Shown one piece after another: positions 28,882 to 39,007 of a DNA stretch of 64,000 nt. A model generated the notes under the pieces. It had not been told where the DNA came from, ran no database searches, and saw nothing but the letters and a program-made list of their open reading frames with translations. The translations under genes were made by a program, and so were the position numbers. The stretch is from Candidatus Bathyarchaeota archaeon (GTDB lineage: Archaea > Thermoproteota > Bathyarchaeia > TCS64), in assembly GCA_018652685.1 (NCBI GenBank), contig JABIBQ010000028.1:1-64000 (forward strand), given 5' to 3'. Each line of letters begins with the position of its first letter. Position 1 is the first letter of the stretch.

Positions 28882-28911
28882 TGGATATGTCCCGCAAGTA
28901 TAAGAAAGATA

Positions 28912-30075
28912 TTAGAGGGTCTTGACGACCTCGTCAAGCTTATCCATGAACCTGTCTGCCTGGTCCACGGTGTTGTAAAAGTGTGGGGAAACCCTGATCC
29001 CGCCGACCCTCTGGGCGCACCAATAGTTCTCTGCGTTCAGCTTTTCCACAACCTCCTTTAACTCCGGTACCACGACGTTGAGGTAACAGTGGCAGTTCAC
29101 GTCCTCGTGGTTCTGGAGACTGTATCCCCTCTCGGTCAAACCATCAACCAACTTGGATACCAGTTTCTTGTTCTGGGTCTCGATCTCTTTCATCCCATGA
29201 TCCAACAACACCTTCATGCTGTTGGCGACCGCCACAATGGTGGACTCCGGGCTTCTGGCGACTGCGTATTTGTTAATTCCCTCTTTCAGCTCGAAACTGT
29301 GCTCCTTGTACAGGCCATTGATCTCTCCCTGCTCGTAGCTGTACGCCCCACCGCTCACGTAAACAGGATCATATCTGTCAACATGTTCCTCGTTCATGTA
29401 GAGGTAACCTGTGCAGTTCGAGGGCATCCCGCCGAGTAGCCACTTGTACGTGCTGGTGGCGGCAAAATCCACGCCAGTCTTGTCGATCTGCCAGTCAATG
29501 GATCCCATGCTCTGGGTCGCGTCGACCACCAAGTATGCCCCATGGTCATGGGCCAGATCAGCTAGGGCCTTGATATCGAATAGGTACCCATTGAACCAGC
29601 TTGGCTGGTCAACGTAAATCACTACCGTGTCATCGTCTACCACCTTCTCGAACGCGTCTGTATCGACAACTCCTCCCTCGCTTGCCAGCCATCTAGCCTC
29701 TGCTCCTCTCTCCTCAGCCTTCCGCACGAGGGCTGCCCCCATCGGGAAAGCAAGGTCTGTTGATACCACGTTATCCCCCTTCTTGATGGGGATCATGCTC
29801 ATGGCGATGTTCATGCCAGTGGACGCGTTTGGCACGTTCAAAACCTCACTTGTCTTTGCCCCGATGACCTTGGAGAAGTACTCCAGCGCGTTCGCTTTCG
29901 CGTTCTCTCCTTCCTTGACGTTAAACGCCCATTTCGCATTTCCACTAATGTGGTTTACATAGGCATCGTTGTAGAATTTCATTATATCAAGTGTACTCTG
30001 AGGTACACATCCCATTACCGCGTTGTCAAAGTAGACGAGCTTCTCTGCCAGTGGGAAACTATCCTTGAGTTGCAA
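28912..30075 (-). CDS. Class V aminotransferase / cysteine desulfurase-like PLP enzyme
   Basis: YFDNAVMGCVPQSTLD, YLVVDATQSMGSIDW, AATSTYKWLLGGMPSNC, GGIRVSPHFYNT. Confidence 0.87.
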   Translation of the reverse strand: MQLKDSFPLAEKLVYFDNAVMGCVPQSTLDIMKFYNDAYVNHISGNAKWAFNVKEGENAKANALEYFSKVIGAKTSEVLNVPNASTGMNIAMSMIPIKKGDNVVSTDLAFPMGAALVRKAEERGAEARWLASEGGVVDTDAFEKVVDDDTVVIYVDQPSWFNGYLFDIKALADLAHDHGAYLVVDATQSMGSIDWQIDKTGVDFAATSTYKWLLGGMPSNCTGYLYMNEEHVDRYDPVYVSGGAYSYEQGEINGLYKEHSFELKEGINKYAVARSPESTIVAVANSMKVLLDHGMKEIETQNKKLVSKLVDGLTERGYSLQNHEDVNCHCYLNVVVPELKEVVEKLNAENYWCAQRVGGIRVSPHFYNTVDQADRFMDKLDEVVKTL

Positions 30076-30117
30076 ATTATATCACCAATAATCCACTCTT
30101 GAGGGATTTAACATCCC

Positions 30118-30990
30118 CTACACGAGCTCTCCCTTTGCGACGTAGGCAACCTTGCCGCCTACCTCGACACTGATCTCGTCGCCTCTCTCCTCTCCTTTCA
30201 GGTAAAGGATCGATGGTCTATTCATCTCTGCTCCCTGCTCGACATTGACGTCCACTTTAGAGCCGCCGAAATATCTGTGCTTCACACTGTAGCCCAGAAA
30301 ACACCCGTTGGCACTGCCAGTTGCCGGGTCTTCCCCTTTTCCCATCATTCTAGCCTTTGCGTGGTTTGCCGAGTCCTCTGGCTCCTTGCAGAACATGAAG
30401 GGTGTACTGGCCTTTCTTCCGTTGCTGTACTCCGCCAGCTTATCGACATCCACCTTTACTCTTTTCAGTGCTGCCCTTGTTTTCAACGGAACCATGTAAA
30501 AGTAAACTCCGGTCGATACCTCTTGGATGGGGTAATCTGTATCGAAGTCTTCGACTGATAGACCAAGTATCTCTGCGAATGGCTCGATTGGGTGCTTGTC
30601 ACCGAACTTCGGGTTTAACTGAGTCATCCAGAGCACCCCCGGCTCATCTCCCTCGTAGTTGAACTTCACCGGAATGAGCCCTGCCTTCATGTCAAGGGTT
30701 AGCTCCTCAACATTATCCTTCAACAGCTCTTTCTGTGCAATATAGGCTGTCCCGAGGGTAGGGTGACCTGCGAAAGGAAGCTCGCTTTCAGTTGTAAATA
30801 TCCTGACCTTGAACGTTTTTTTCTCCAAGTCGTACCCTGTTATGAAAGTAGTCTCACTGAAGTGCATCTCACGAGCGATCTTCTGCATCATCTCGGTCTC
30901 TAAACCGCCCTCGTCAAACACTACCGCTAACTGATTTCCCGCGTACTTCGCCTCGGCGAAAACATCTACTATGAATAATGGAAGTTTCAT
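30118..30990 (-). CDS. PhzF family isomerase/epimerase-like protein
   Basis: FIVDVFAEAKYAGNQLAVVFD, FSETTFI, LPFAGHPTLGTAYI, GKGEDPATGSANGCFLGYSV. Confidence 0.93.
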   Translation of the reverse strand: MKLPLFIVDVFAEAKYAGNQLAVVFDEGGLETEMMQKIAREMHFSETTFITGYDLEKKTFKVRIFTTESELPFAGHPTLGTAYIAQKELLKDNVEELTLDMKAGLIPVKFNYEGDEPGVLWMTQLNPKFGDKHPIEPFAEILGLSVEDFDTDYPIQEVSTGVYFYMVPLKTRAALKRVKVDVDKLAEYSNGRKASTPFMFCKEPEDSANHAKARMMGKGEDPATGSANGCFLGYSVKHRYFGGSKVDVNVEQGAEMNRPSILYLKGEERGDEISVEVGGKVAYVAKGELV

Positions 30991-31063
30991 ACCATGAAGT
31001 ACGGTCTCTGGTTTTCAATTTTCCCTCACAAAAGTAAAACGCTTGAATCGTTAATTGAATGTC

Positions 31064-32824
31064 ATGACTGAGTATGATGTTTTAATCAGGAATGGTTTAA
31101 TCGTAGACGGCTCTGGTGGCGAGCCGTTCAAGGGAGAGCTAGCCGTCAAAGACGGGAAAATCACCGAGGTTAAGAACACAATCGAGGGAGAAGCCATTCG
31201 CGTCATCGATGCGGGTGGACAAGCTGTAACACCCGGGTTCATCGATGTTCACAACCACGGCGACCTGAGTATACTATACTACCCCAAGGCCGACGGCTTT
31301 GTCAGGCAAGGTATCACCACTTTCGTTGGAGGTCAGTGCGGCGACAGCATGGGCCCATTCGGGGACTATATCGGTCTCCCTTGGATCCACTCTGACCTTT
31401 TCACCGATATCGCACCAATGATGTACGTCAAGGACTGGCTGCAGCCTCGGGACCAGTTCAACGAGCGCCACTTGGATCTATTTGGCTGGGAGATCGACTG
31501 GCGGGACCTGAGCGAGTTCCATAAAAAAGTCGAGTCCACCGGGATGAGTCCCAACATGGTTCCAATGGTCGGTCACGGCGATATTCGGAGCCTCGTCATG
31601 GGTCCACAGTTCGACCGTGCAGCTACCCCAGATGAAATCTCCCTGATGGTTGAGGAAACGGAGAAAGCAATGATTGAGGGGTGCAGAGGCGTCACCGTTG
31701 GCAGGGACTATGACCCTGGAATCTGGGCAGAATGGGACGAGTTAATCGCCTGTGCCAAAGCATCCGCTAAATATGATGGAATATACGCAAGTCACAGTCT
31801 GCGCACCGGTCACAGGAAGCCTAGAAGACCCGGTGAACACCCTCCCGTAAAGCTTAACGGAGTGTTAGAGGCGCTGAACATTGGTAGGGAGACTGGGATG
31901 CCTATCCAAGTAAGCCATCTAGGAGTTCTCTACGACATTGTTCCCGGTGACAACCGTGTTCTAATGAAGGCTGCTATCGACGCAACGCTAAACCTCATCG
32001 ATGAAGCAATCGTCGATGGGGTCGAGGCTGACTTTGACACAATACCTCATCATCTTACGGGTGGAATCGGTACAAGCCCATGGCTGGTACATAGTCTGAG
32101 ACCCTGGCTGGCAATCGCTGGTAGCCCCGAGCAGTTGGCTAATGCACTACGAATGCCTGATTTCAGGAAAGAAATTACTGAGAGTATCTGCGCTGGAAAG
32201 CACTACAGTCTGAACCCTAACATTAACCCCAAGTGGGCAGCTAGCAGGGTCATCGTTGAATGCACCGAATCTAGTTTTATCGAGAAAACTGTGTCTAAGA
32301 TTGCCATTGAGTCTAAAGTCGATGAGCTTGTTGCGCTCTATAACATCCTTCAAACCGATCCGTACACCAAGGTCGTGCGTCGTGGTGATGATGACTGGGC
32401 CAAAATGGAATTCTACAAGCACCCTAACGCGATGATTGGTGTTGACACTTTCGCCGTTGACGACTCGCGACAAAGCCGATCAAACCCCCCTACCTATCCG
32501 AACCAGAACAGTTTTGGTGGTTTCCCGTGTTATCTCAGGCGAGCTGTTCGCGAGACTGGTACAATGACAATTCAGGAAGCGGTTCACAAGATCACCGGTA
32601 GCCCTGCAAAGAAATTCAAGCTAATTGACCGAGGGCTATTGAAACCTGGTTTCTACGCTGATATCGCCGTCTGGGACCCCGAGACCATCACCGATACGGG
32701 AGACCAGATTGAACCACGCAAGTATCCTAAGGGTGTCAATTATGTCCTAGTAAACGGGGCTTTGGTCGTCGACAGGAATGCTCATACTGGCAGCTTGTCG
32801 GGCAAGGTTCTGTACAGGGAGTAA
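31064..32824 (+). CDS. N-acyl-D-amino-acid deacylase / D-aminoacylase-like amidohydrolase
   Basis: YDVLIRNGLIVDGSGGEPFKGELAVKDGKI, GFIDVHNHGD, GITTFVGGQCGDSMGP. Confidence 0.88.
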   Translation: MTEYDVLIRNGLIVDGSGGEPFKGELAVKDGKITEVKNTIEGEAIRVIDAGGQAVTPGFIDVHNHGDLSILYYPKADGFVRQGITTFVGGQCGDSMGPFGDYIGLPWIHSDLFTDIAPMMYVKDWLQPRDQFNERHLDLFGWEIDWRDLSEFHKKVESTGMSPNMVPMVGHGDIRSLVMGPQFDRAATPDEISLMVEETEKAMIEGCRGVTVGRDYDPGIWAEWDELIACAKASAKYDGIYASHSLRTGHRKPRRPGEHPPVKLNGVLEALNIGRETGMPIQVSHLGVLYDIVPGDNRVLMKAAIDATLNLIDEAIVDGVEADFDTIPHHLTGGIGTSPWLVHSLRPWLAIAGSPEQLANALRMPDFRKEITESICAGKHYSLNPNINPKWAASRVIVECTESSFIEKTVSKIAIESKVDELVALYNILQTDPYTKVVRRGDDDWAKMEFYKHPNAMIGVDTFAVDDSRQSRSNPPTYPNQNSFGGFPCYLRRAVRETGTMTIQEAVHKITGSPAKKFKLIDRGLLKPGFYADIAVWDPETITDTGDQIEPRKYPKGVNYVLVNGALVVDRNAHTGSLSGKVLYRE

Positions 32825-32825
32825 A

Positions 32826-33947
32826 TTACTCCCATTCTTTCATCTCCGTATTCGTCATCTGCTTGATGTCGAAGAGGTACTCCTCCTCCCTCTCGCTCAC
32901 CAGCGTGATCGAGATACCGCTCTCTCCCTTCCTCGCGGTCCTGCCTATCCTGTGGAAATATACCTCGGGGTCCTCGGGTATCTCGTAGTTGATGATGTGG
33001 GTCAAACCTTTGATGTCAAGCCCCCTAGACGCCACATCTGTTGAGACGAGGTATTTCGCCTGTCTCTTCAGGAGCTTCGTGACAGCGATTTCCCTCTGTT
33101 GCTGGGTAAATCTCCCGTGAAGAGGCTCCACGAGGTATCTTTCCTTTTTCAGCTTCTCCGCAAGCCTGTCAACCGTGTTCCTCCTGTTACAGAATATCAG
33201 TCCCCTGTCCACATCCAGCTCGTCCAGAAGCTGGAATAACCTGGCGTCCCGGGTTTCTTCATCTACCTCGATATAGAACTGGTTAACGTTTGTCTGCGCT
33301 ATCTCCTCGCTGGAAACGAGGACTTTTCGGGGGTGTCTCATATGTCTGAACGAGACATCGATAATCTTCTGGCTAATTGTTGCGGACCAGAGACTTGTCT
33401 GCCTCACAAATGGGAGCGCACTCAATATCCCAGTGACCTCTTTCATGAACCCCATCTCCAGCATCTTATCAGCCTCGTCGATGACAGCTACCTTTGCGTG
33501 GCTGAGGTTCAACACGCCCCTTTTCCTGACAAGATCCAGTAGTCTTCCAGGCGTGGCAATTATCACGTGTGTCGGTCTAGAAAGCAACGCCATCTGTCTT
33601 TGCATATTTCTCCCTCCGTGGATGCAGAGTATCTTGATGTTCATGAATTTAGAGTAGCTCCTGATCATGGCCGCGATCTGTGTGGCAAGCTCCCTTGTGG
33701 GGGCCAATACCACTCCCTGTATGAACGGTTTAGAGGGGTCTACCTTTACCAGCAGAGGTATCCCGAAAGCGGCGGTCTTCCCTGTGCCAGTCTGCGCCTG
33801 TCCGATCACGTCCCTCCCACTGAGAAGCACAGGAATGGCTTTCTTTTGGATAGGAGTCATCTTCTTAAAACCTGCCTTTCTTATACCTTTCTGGAGCTCC
33901 TCGCTCAACTGTAACTTGTCGAAATCGGATGACTCCATGGTGTTCAC
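32826..33947 (-). CDS. DEAD-box RNA helicase
   Basis: AQTGTGKTAAF, PTRELATQIA, DEADKML, SAT, HRIGRTAR. Confidence 0.96.
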   Translation of the reverse strand: MNTMESSDFDKLQLSEELQKGIRKAGFKKMTPIQKKAIPVLLSGRDVIGQAQTGTGKTAAFGIPLLVKVDPSKPFIQGVVLAPTRELATQIAAMIRSYSKFMNIKILCIHGGRNMQRQMALLSRPTHVIIATPGRLLDLVRKRGVLNLSHAKVAVIDEADKMLEMGFMKEVTGILSALPFVRQTSLWSATISQKIIDVSFRHMRHPRKVLVSSEEIAQTNVNQFYIEVDEETRDARLFQLLDELDVDRGLIFCNRRNTVDRLAEKLKKERYLVEPLHGRFTQQQREIAVTKLLKRQAKYLVSTDVASRGLDIKGLTHIINYEIPEDPEVYFHRIGRTARKGESGISITLVSEREEEYLFDIKQMTNTEMKEWE

Positions 33948-33985
33948 TCGCCTAGATGTATTGCGGTCTTCGTTAAAAGGATGGG

Positions 33986-35206
33986 TTAATAGCAGTAGTG
34001 GATGTATCCAGGTTGTTTCGGGAACATGACGTCAATCAAGCCTCCAACATCACCTCTAACCCTGAAATCGGGGTACATCTCCTCCAACTCTTTCCTGTCC
34101 TTATAGCCAAGTGCTAGCTGGATGAACGCATAAGGGTTCCATCCAATGGTCCTGTCCTCCTCCCCATACACTTTTTCAATATCAGTCATCTTCCCATCTT
34201 GGAACTCCATTTTAATCGCGAATTTCCAGAAATTCATGACGAGTTCTTTGCTTACTCCCTTGAATTCGGAATTCTTGATACGTAGCTCAAGAACTGGGCT
34301 TATTTGTGCAAGGAACTTGGTGAGATCTAGAATCTTAACTTGCCATGCATATGGCCTGTTTGTTTTCGCCCCAAGAGATATTAGGAATTTACTGAACTCG
34401 TCTTGATGGGATAACCCCGTATTCACTGTTGTCAACCCCAACAATGATGCATGCTTAACAATTACACCGGCCAGGTCCTCTGGTGATATCTTTTCATCTA
34501 AAGCAAGTTCTTTTATTTTGATAGATTTCTTTTCCTGGTCAACCGAATACCTGTAATAGCCGACAAACCCATTTTCATGAAATAGTCCAGCCGTTTGAAA
34601 TGGATCCGCTCCATATGTACCGGTTTTCTGCTGCATTTCCCATATTTCCTGACTTCGTACGCTGTGTACGAGATATCTTTCCTGTGACTTCCTCAGAATA
34701 ATATCTGCTTTGTCGATATGATCGTCTGTGAAATCCCCTATTCGAAACTCTGTTTCCTTCTCGGGTATTTTATCCAACGGAATCTCGGTCGAGTAATTTA
34801 GTTGGACGGCGTATTGATACCCGAACTGCCTGTAGAAGAACGGTATCCCTGCGAGGGCGCACAGATCGAAGCCATGTTGTTTTGCGTATTCATCGAACTC
34901 GTTGTTCAGAACCCGTTGTAGATTTATTCTTCTGTGCTCCGGATCTGTTCCGACACACCCCATCTCAGCTACTTTCAGCTCCACATCGCCGAGTTTCCAT
35001 ACCTGTGGAATTAGCAGTAACCCTGCTACTACCTTTTCTCCTTTCTTGACCATGAAAAAGTGTTCTTTATTCATCACTGGGTGATGTTCTACGAACCTTC
35101 TTGTTATGCTACGGACATCCTCCTCACCAAAAACTGCATCCATCATTTTGAATAACGCCTCAAATTCTCCATCGCTCTCAGGTTTTGCGAAAGTATAATC
35201 CTTCAT
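33986..35206 (-). CDS. Eis-like GNAT acetyltransferase with SCP2-like C-terminal domain
   Basis: Two GNAT-like halves (VAEMGCVGTDPEHRRINLQRVLNNEF...FYRQFGYQYAV) and C-terminal extension. Confidence 0.72.
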   Translation of the reverse strand: MKDYTFAKPESDGEFEALFKMMDAVFGEEDVRSITRRFVEHHPVMNKEHFFMVKKGEKVVAGLLLIPQVWKLGDVELKVAEMGCVGTDPEHRRINLQRVLNNEFDEYAKQHGFDLCALAGIPFFYRQFGYQYAVQLNYSTEIPLDKIPEKETEFRIGDFTDDHIDKADIILRKSQERYLVHSVRSQEIWEMQQKTGTYGADPFQTAGLFHENGFVGYYRYSVDQEKKSIKIKELALDEKISPEDLAGVIVKHASLLGLTTVNTGLSHQDEFSKFLISLGAKTNRPYAWQVKILDLTKFLAQISPVLELRIKNSEFKGVSKELVMNFWKFAIKMEFQDGKMTDIEKVYGEEDRTIGWNPYAFIQLALGYKDRKELEEMYPDFRVRGDVGGLIDVMFPKQPGYIHYCY

Positions 35207-35308
35207 AGTCCTGTTTCAAAACGTGCATTCCCTTTTATTCCTAATGACCGGGCTATGCAACTGATTAAATGCGACTGATATCAATTAACAGCCGCTGCGT
35301 ATTACTGG

Positions 35309-36022
35309 GTGACGGAAATGTCTGAACTACGCGATGAAAAAAAGTATATCTCCGAAGAAATGCAGGAGATAGAGCGACTGGTCATTGATAAGATGGGGCA
35401 TATCTCCAGTGAGCTTGCTCATGACCTACGAAGCCCTCTTCAGACCATCCAGAACGCCGTATATCTGATCCAGAAGAACCCAGACAACGAGATGCTATAT
35501 GATATGGTCCGTCAATCCCTTAAACAAACAACGGGGATACTCGATAGCTTCAGGGATTATTACAAGGGGCATATCATTAACCCCATGGAAACTGAGGCGG
35601 GAAAGATAGCTGATCTCGCTCTTTCTAACTCCGAGATACCAGACAATATCACCGTTATTAGGGATTATGACGATTCTCTATTAATCCATATTGATCCTTC
35701 GAAAACAGCTCTTGCCATTCAAAAGTTAGTGATAAATGCCGTTGAGGCCATGGAAAAAGGGGGAGACTTACGTATAATCCTCTCCAGTACCCCTGATTCT
35801 GTCGATATTCGCGTTGAAGATTCCGGGGCAGGCATACCTCCCGAGGCTGAGAAAGTTCTGTTCGATCCATTTGTGGCCAGCAATAAGCAGGGAAATGGGT
35901 TGGGGATTCCTACGGCAAAGAGAATAGTCGAGAGTCACGGAGGATCCCTTTCTTACACCACCAAGCAAGGTGAGGGGACGACGTTTACACTGTCTTTCCC
36001 GAAGCCCTCGGTGGATACTTAA
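35309..36022 (+). CDS. Soluble orphan histidine kinase
   Basis: H box SSELAHDLRSPLQTIQNAVYLI, N box LVINAVEAM, G1 VEDSGAGIP, G2 GNGLGI; no TM or sensor domain. Confidence 0.85.
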   Translation: MTEMSELRDEKKYISEEMQEIERLVIDKMGHISSELAHDLRSPLQTIQNAVYLIQKNPDNEMLYDMVRQSLKQTTGILDSFRDYYKGHIINPMETEAGKIADLALSNSEIPDNITVIRDYDDSLLIHIDPSKTALAIQKLVINAVEAMEKGGDLRIILSSTPDSVDIRVEDSGAGIPPEAEKVLFDPFVASNKQGNGLGIPTAKRIVESHGGSLSYTTKQGEGTTFTLSFPKPSVDT

Positions 36023-36045
36023 ACGTCTCGGCAATATCTTGGCTT

Positions 36046-36819
36046 ATGGTTGCTGTTTCTAATCGAGTTATTCATCGACACCTTGGCTCGCGTTTGTTAT
36101 CTGAAGCCTATAGTTTCCTTGAGAATGACATCGAGACCCAGAGTTATCTTAAAATGGCCAACATTATGGCGGTGAAGCGCCTTGGTTACAATGACCACGG
36201 TCCTGTTCACGCCAAGATTATTGCTGGTAGCGCGCTTGAGATATTCTCTCTCTTGACCAACACTGTTGAGCCATCCTCGGTAATGAACGGAGTATGCGAT
36301 TATGATGATGCCAAGCTAATTGTCTTGCTTGGGGCTTATCTTCATGATGTTGGAAACTCCATCCACAGGATAGATCACGAGAAAACCGGCGCGTTACTTT
36401 CCAGCAACCTTCTGGACAGGCTTCTTCTCGAACTATATGACAACGATCCTGGGCTTTCATATCGCATTAAATCTGAGGTTCTTCATACCCTTTACTCTTC
36501 CAACGACTCCATTCCCTGTCTTAGCGTTGAGGCAGGAGTGGTGACTGTCGCGGATGGAACTGATATGGCGGAGGGACGCTCAAGGGTCCCGTACCTCTCG
36601 GGTAAAAACGATATTCACGCGATATCCGCCCAGGCGATCAACAAAGTTAACATCGTCAGAGGAGATGTGAAACCCGTATCGATCCGAGTTTTCATGGACA
36701 ACCCCGCCGGGATATTCCAGATCGAGGAGGTAATTGGGAAAAAGATTCGAAGCAGCGGAATAGGAGAGCTCGTGGAGGTAATTGCCTCCATGAACGGGAA
36801 GGAGATCAAGACCCTCTAG
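36046..36819 (+). CDS. HD-domain phosphohydrolase
   Basis: YNDHGPVHAKII, YLHDVGNSIHRIDHEKTG. Confidence 0.82.
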   Translation: MVAVSNRVIHRHLGSRLLSEAYSFLENDIETQSYLKMANIMAVKRLGYNDHGPVHAKIIAGSALEIFSLLTNTVEPSSVMNGVCDYDDAKLIVLLGAYLHDVGNSIHRIDHEKTGALLSSNLLDRLLLELYDNDPGLSYRIKSEVLHTLYSSNDSIPCLSVEAGVVTVADGTDMAEGRSRVPYLSGKNDIHAISAQAINKVNIVRGDVKPVSIRVFMDNPAGIFQIEEVIGKKIRSSGIGELVEVIASMNGKEIKTL

Positions 36820-38119
36820 GGTCTATCGGGCGGGTCCCGAAACCCAGCTTGTCCTCACACCATGCCGCTATTTCTAGGAGCTCCCACTCAGAGTAAGGGA
36901 TTCCTATTATCTGCAGTCCAAGCGGTAGGCCGTTCTCGGTCAGGCTTGATGGAACTGTTATACTGGGAAACCCAGTCAGACTCCATGGTGAGTTGAACGC
37001 AGGGCTTCCAGTCCACTCCAGTCCCTCTGGAGCCGAATCTGTTGCTGAAGGACAAATCACACAGTCGAATTGTCCTATCAGGTTCCTCATATCCTGTATT
37101 ATTTGACCCCTCAGGCGCTGGGCCCTCAGGTAGGCTGTTGCGGGGACCAAAAGACCCGATGAGATAAAACCCCTTAAGTAACTCCTATACTCGTCCCCTC
37201 TTGTCTTGAATATGTCCTCGTGGACCGCAGCTGTCTCAACTGACATTATTACTTTGTGGACATCTGGAACTAGCTTGAAGCTCTCTGGTAACATTGCCAT
37301 TTCTACGTCCGCCCCCTCCCCCCATATCTTTGCTACGCTCCTCTCGAAACCCTGCCACACCTCCTCTACCGCGTTTTCTTTAAAATAGCCTGCTAGCAGC
37401 CCAACCTTGGGGGCGTGTATCCTGGGATGCCATTCCTTCTCCTTCCCCGTTAATGCTTCCAGCATTATGTGGGCATCCTGTGTTGTCCTGGTCATGTAGC
37501 CAACATGGTCCAGGCTCCAGCTGAGGGGGAATATGCTTCCCCTGCTGAACAGGTCATACGTGGGTTTCACGCCCACGATTCCGCAGTAGCTGGCTGGTCT
37601 TATGACTGAACCCCCTGTCTGGCTTCCAAAGGCTACTTGACACATGCCAGATGCCACTGCTGCTGATGACCCGCTGCTTGAGCCTCCTGGAGTGTGCCCC
37701 GTATTCCAGGGGTTTCTCGTAGGCGCCGGGTCATGGACGGCGAACTCGGTGGTCTCAGTTTTCCCGAGAACTATTCCCCCTGCCTGTTTCATAGTTACCA
37801 GGATATCGGCGTCCACCCCTGGCACATAATTCCTGAATATAGGTGAGCCCATCGTTGTCTTCATCCCCTTTGTGAAATAGATGTCTTTAACCCCCACCGG
37901 TATCCCGTGAATCCCGCTCCTCACGCCCTCTCCAAGCATTCTAGTAATTTTCTCGGCCTCCTTCCTCACCTGATCCCCGTTGACCGTGACCCATGCCTCT
38001 AACGTTGGCTCGATCTCGTCTATCCTTTCAAGCAACGATTCCGCGAGGTCTATAGGAGAGAGTGAACCGTTCTTAATCCTTGATGATGCCTCTGCGAGGC
38101 TCAGCTCGTATGGCTTCAA
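36806..38119 (-). CDS. Amidase signature family protein (GatA/AtzE-like)
   Basis: GIPVGVKDIYFTKGM, NPWNTGHTPGGSSSGSSAAVASGM, GSQTGGSVIRPASYCG. Confidence 0.94.
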   Translation of the reverse strand: MKPYELSLAEASSRIKNGSLSPIDLAESLLERIDEIEPTLEAWVTVNGDQVRKEAEKITRMLGEGVRSGIHGIPVGVKDIYFTKGMKTTMGSPIFRNYVPGVDADILVTMKQAGGIVLGKTETTEFAVHDPAPTRNPWNTGHTPGGSSSGSSAAVASGMCQVAFGSQTGGSVIRPASYCGIVGVKPTYDLFSRGSIFPLSWSLDHVGYMTRTTQDAHIMLEALTGKEKEWHPRIHAPKVGLLAGYFKENAVEEVWQGFERSVAKIWGEGADVEMAMLPESFKLVPDVHKVIMSVETAAVHEDIFKTRGDEYRSYLRGFISSGLLVPATAYLRAQRLRGQIIQDMRNLIGQFDCVICPSATDSAPEGLEWTGSPAFNSPWSLTGFPSITVPSSLTENGLPLGLQIIGIPYSEWELLEIAAWCEDKLGFGTRPIDPRGS

Positions 38120-38308
38120 CTACTCGTCTCTCCTATGTATGAGTCTAGTCACTGGTTCGGTCCCTGGATCGAGCTGAGTATTCCCAACTATCCAAACTGC
38201 CTTAGAGACACTCTCAACATGGGCCCTCATCTCCTCTGCCCTCTCCTCTCCCCACATTTCAACTGCGGCCTCAAGCATCATGCGGGTGTACTCCTTCACG
38301 TCTGACAA
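38120..38308 (-). CDS. Small AtzG/GatC-like putative amidase partner
   Basis: 62 aa directly abutting amidase start (stop 38120-38122, amidase ATG 38117-38119). Confidence 0.5.
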   Translation of the reverse strand: MSDVKEYTRMMLEAAVEMWGEERAEEMRAHVESVSKAVWIVGNTQLDPGTEPVTRLIHRRDE

Positions 38309-38477
38309 TGAAATATCCCTGCGTTCTCTTCTGTCCGCGGCTATAAAAAATCTGCAATCCTGTTTGTCTTTTTATCTCAACTGTTCCTAAGCCCACCTTG
38401 TTCAGGATGACTTGTCCAATGATGGATCCAACTAGTTCTTATTATGTGGCTAAAAATTTGAAAAATGGATATGAGGG

Positions 38478-38825
38478 TTATGCCTCTTCCAGAATATCGA
38501 TTATATGGAGTAATGCATTAGCAATTACTGCGTTTTCCCAGTTCTCTGTCTCTGCAACCATCTGTAACCCTAGTTTGATAGCCTCTTCCCCTCGTGTGGG
38601 AGGTGAAACTGGATCAACGATTATGTAATTCTGTGCAATAAAACTCACTTTTGCTTGAACGGTCATCCCAGGCTCTAGCTCATTAAAAAGGACATTTTCC
38701 CGGTTGAATAGAATCACTCGCCCATCTTTCATCCGACTGATGATGCTGTCTCCTTTTCCCTTTAATACTAATACCGTAAGTTCGTCTCCAAGGCTAATAT
38801 CCGGAGTAGATTCAATGTTATACAA
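38478..38825 (-). CDS. TRAM-like OB-fold protein with C-terminal extension
   Basis: DISLGDELTVLVLKGKGDSIISRMKDGRVILFNRENVLFNELEPGMTVQAKVSFIAQNYIIVDPV resembles TRAM pattern. Confidence 0.5.
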   Translation of the reverse strand: MYNIESTPDISLGDELTVLVLKGKGDSIISRMKDGRVILFNRENVLFNELEPGMTVQAKVSFIAQNYIIVDPVSPPTRGEEAIKLGLQMVAETENWENAVIANALLHIIDILEEA

Positions 38826-38942
38826 TTCAAATCAATACTAAATTATGTATGGATTATTTATTAAATATGGTAATTTATTCCAATTGTATGCTTGGATTCA
38901 CTCTTTATTTGGTTAATCTCTACCCAATGACAACCACTCCAA

Positions 38943-38995
38943 TATCGCTAGTGATATACTTATATTTCCCTGTCTATTTAGTATCGCCAGAGATA
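38943..38995. promoter_or_regulatory. Two copies of operator-like site TATCGCYAGWGATA
   Basis: TATCGCTAGTGATA (38943-38956) and TATCGCCAGAGATA (38982-38995) flank a TATA-like ACTTATATTT upstream of PadR gene. Confidence 0.6.
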
Positions 38996-39007
38996 CAGGT
39001 GATTTGA

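Noticed and set aside
37625-37650. GCTACTTGACACATGCC resembling the dispersed repeat box
   Set aside because: Lies in the conserved amidase coding sequence and lacks the second box and TAAGGG tail.
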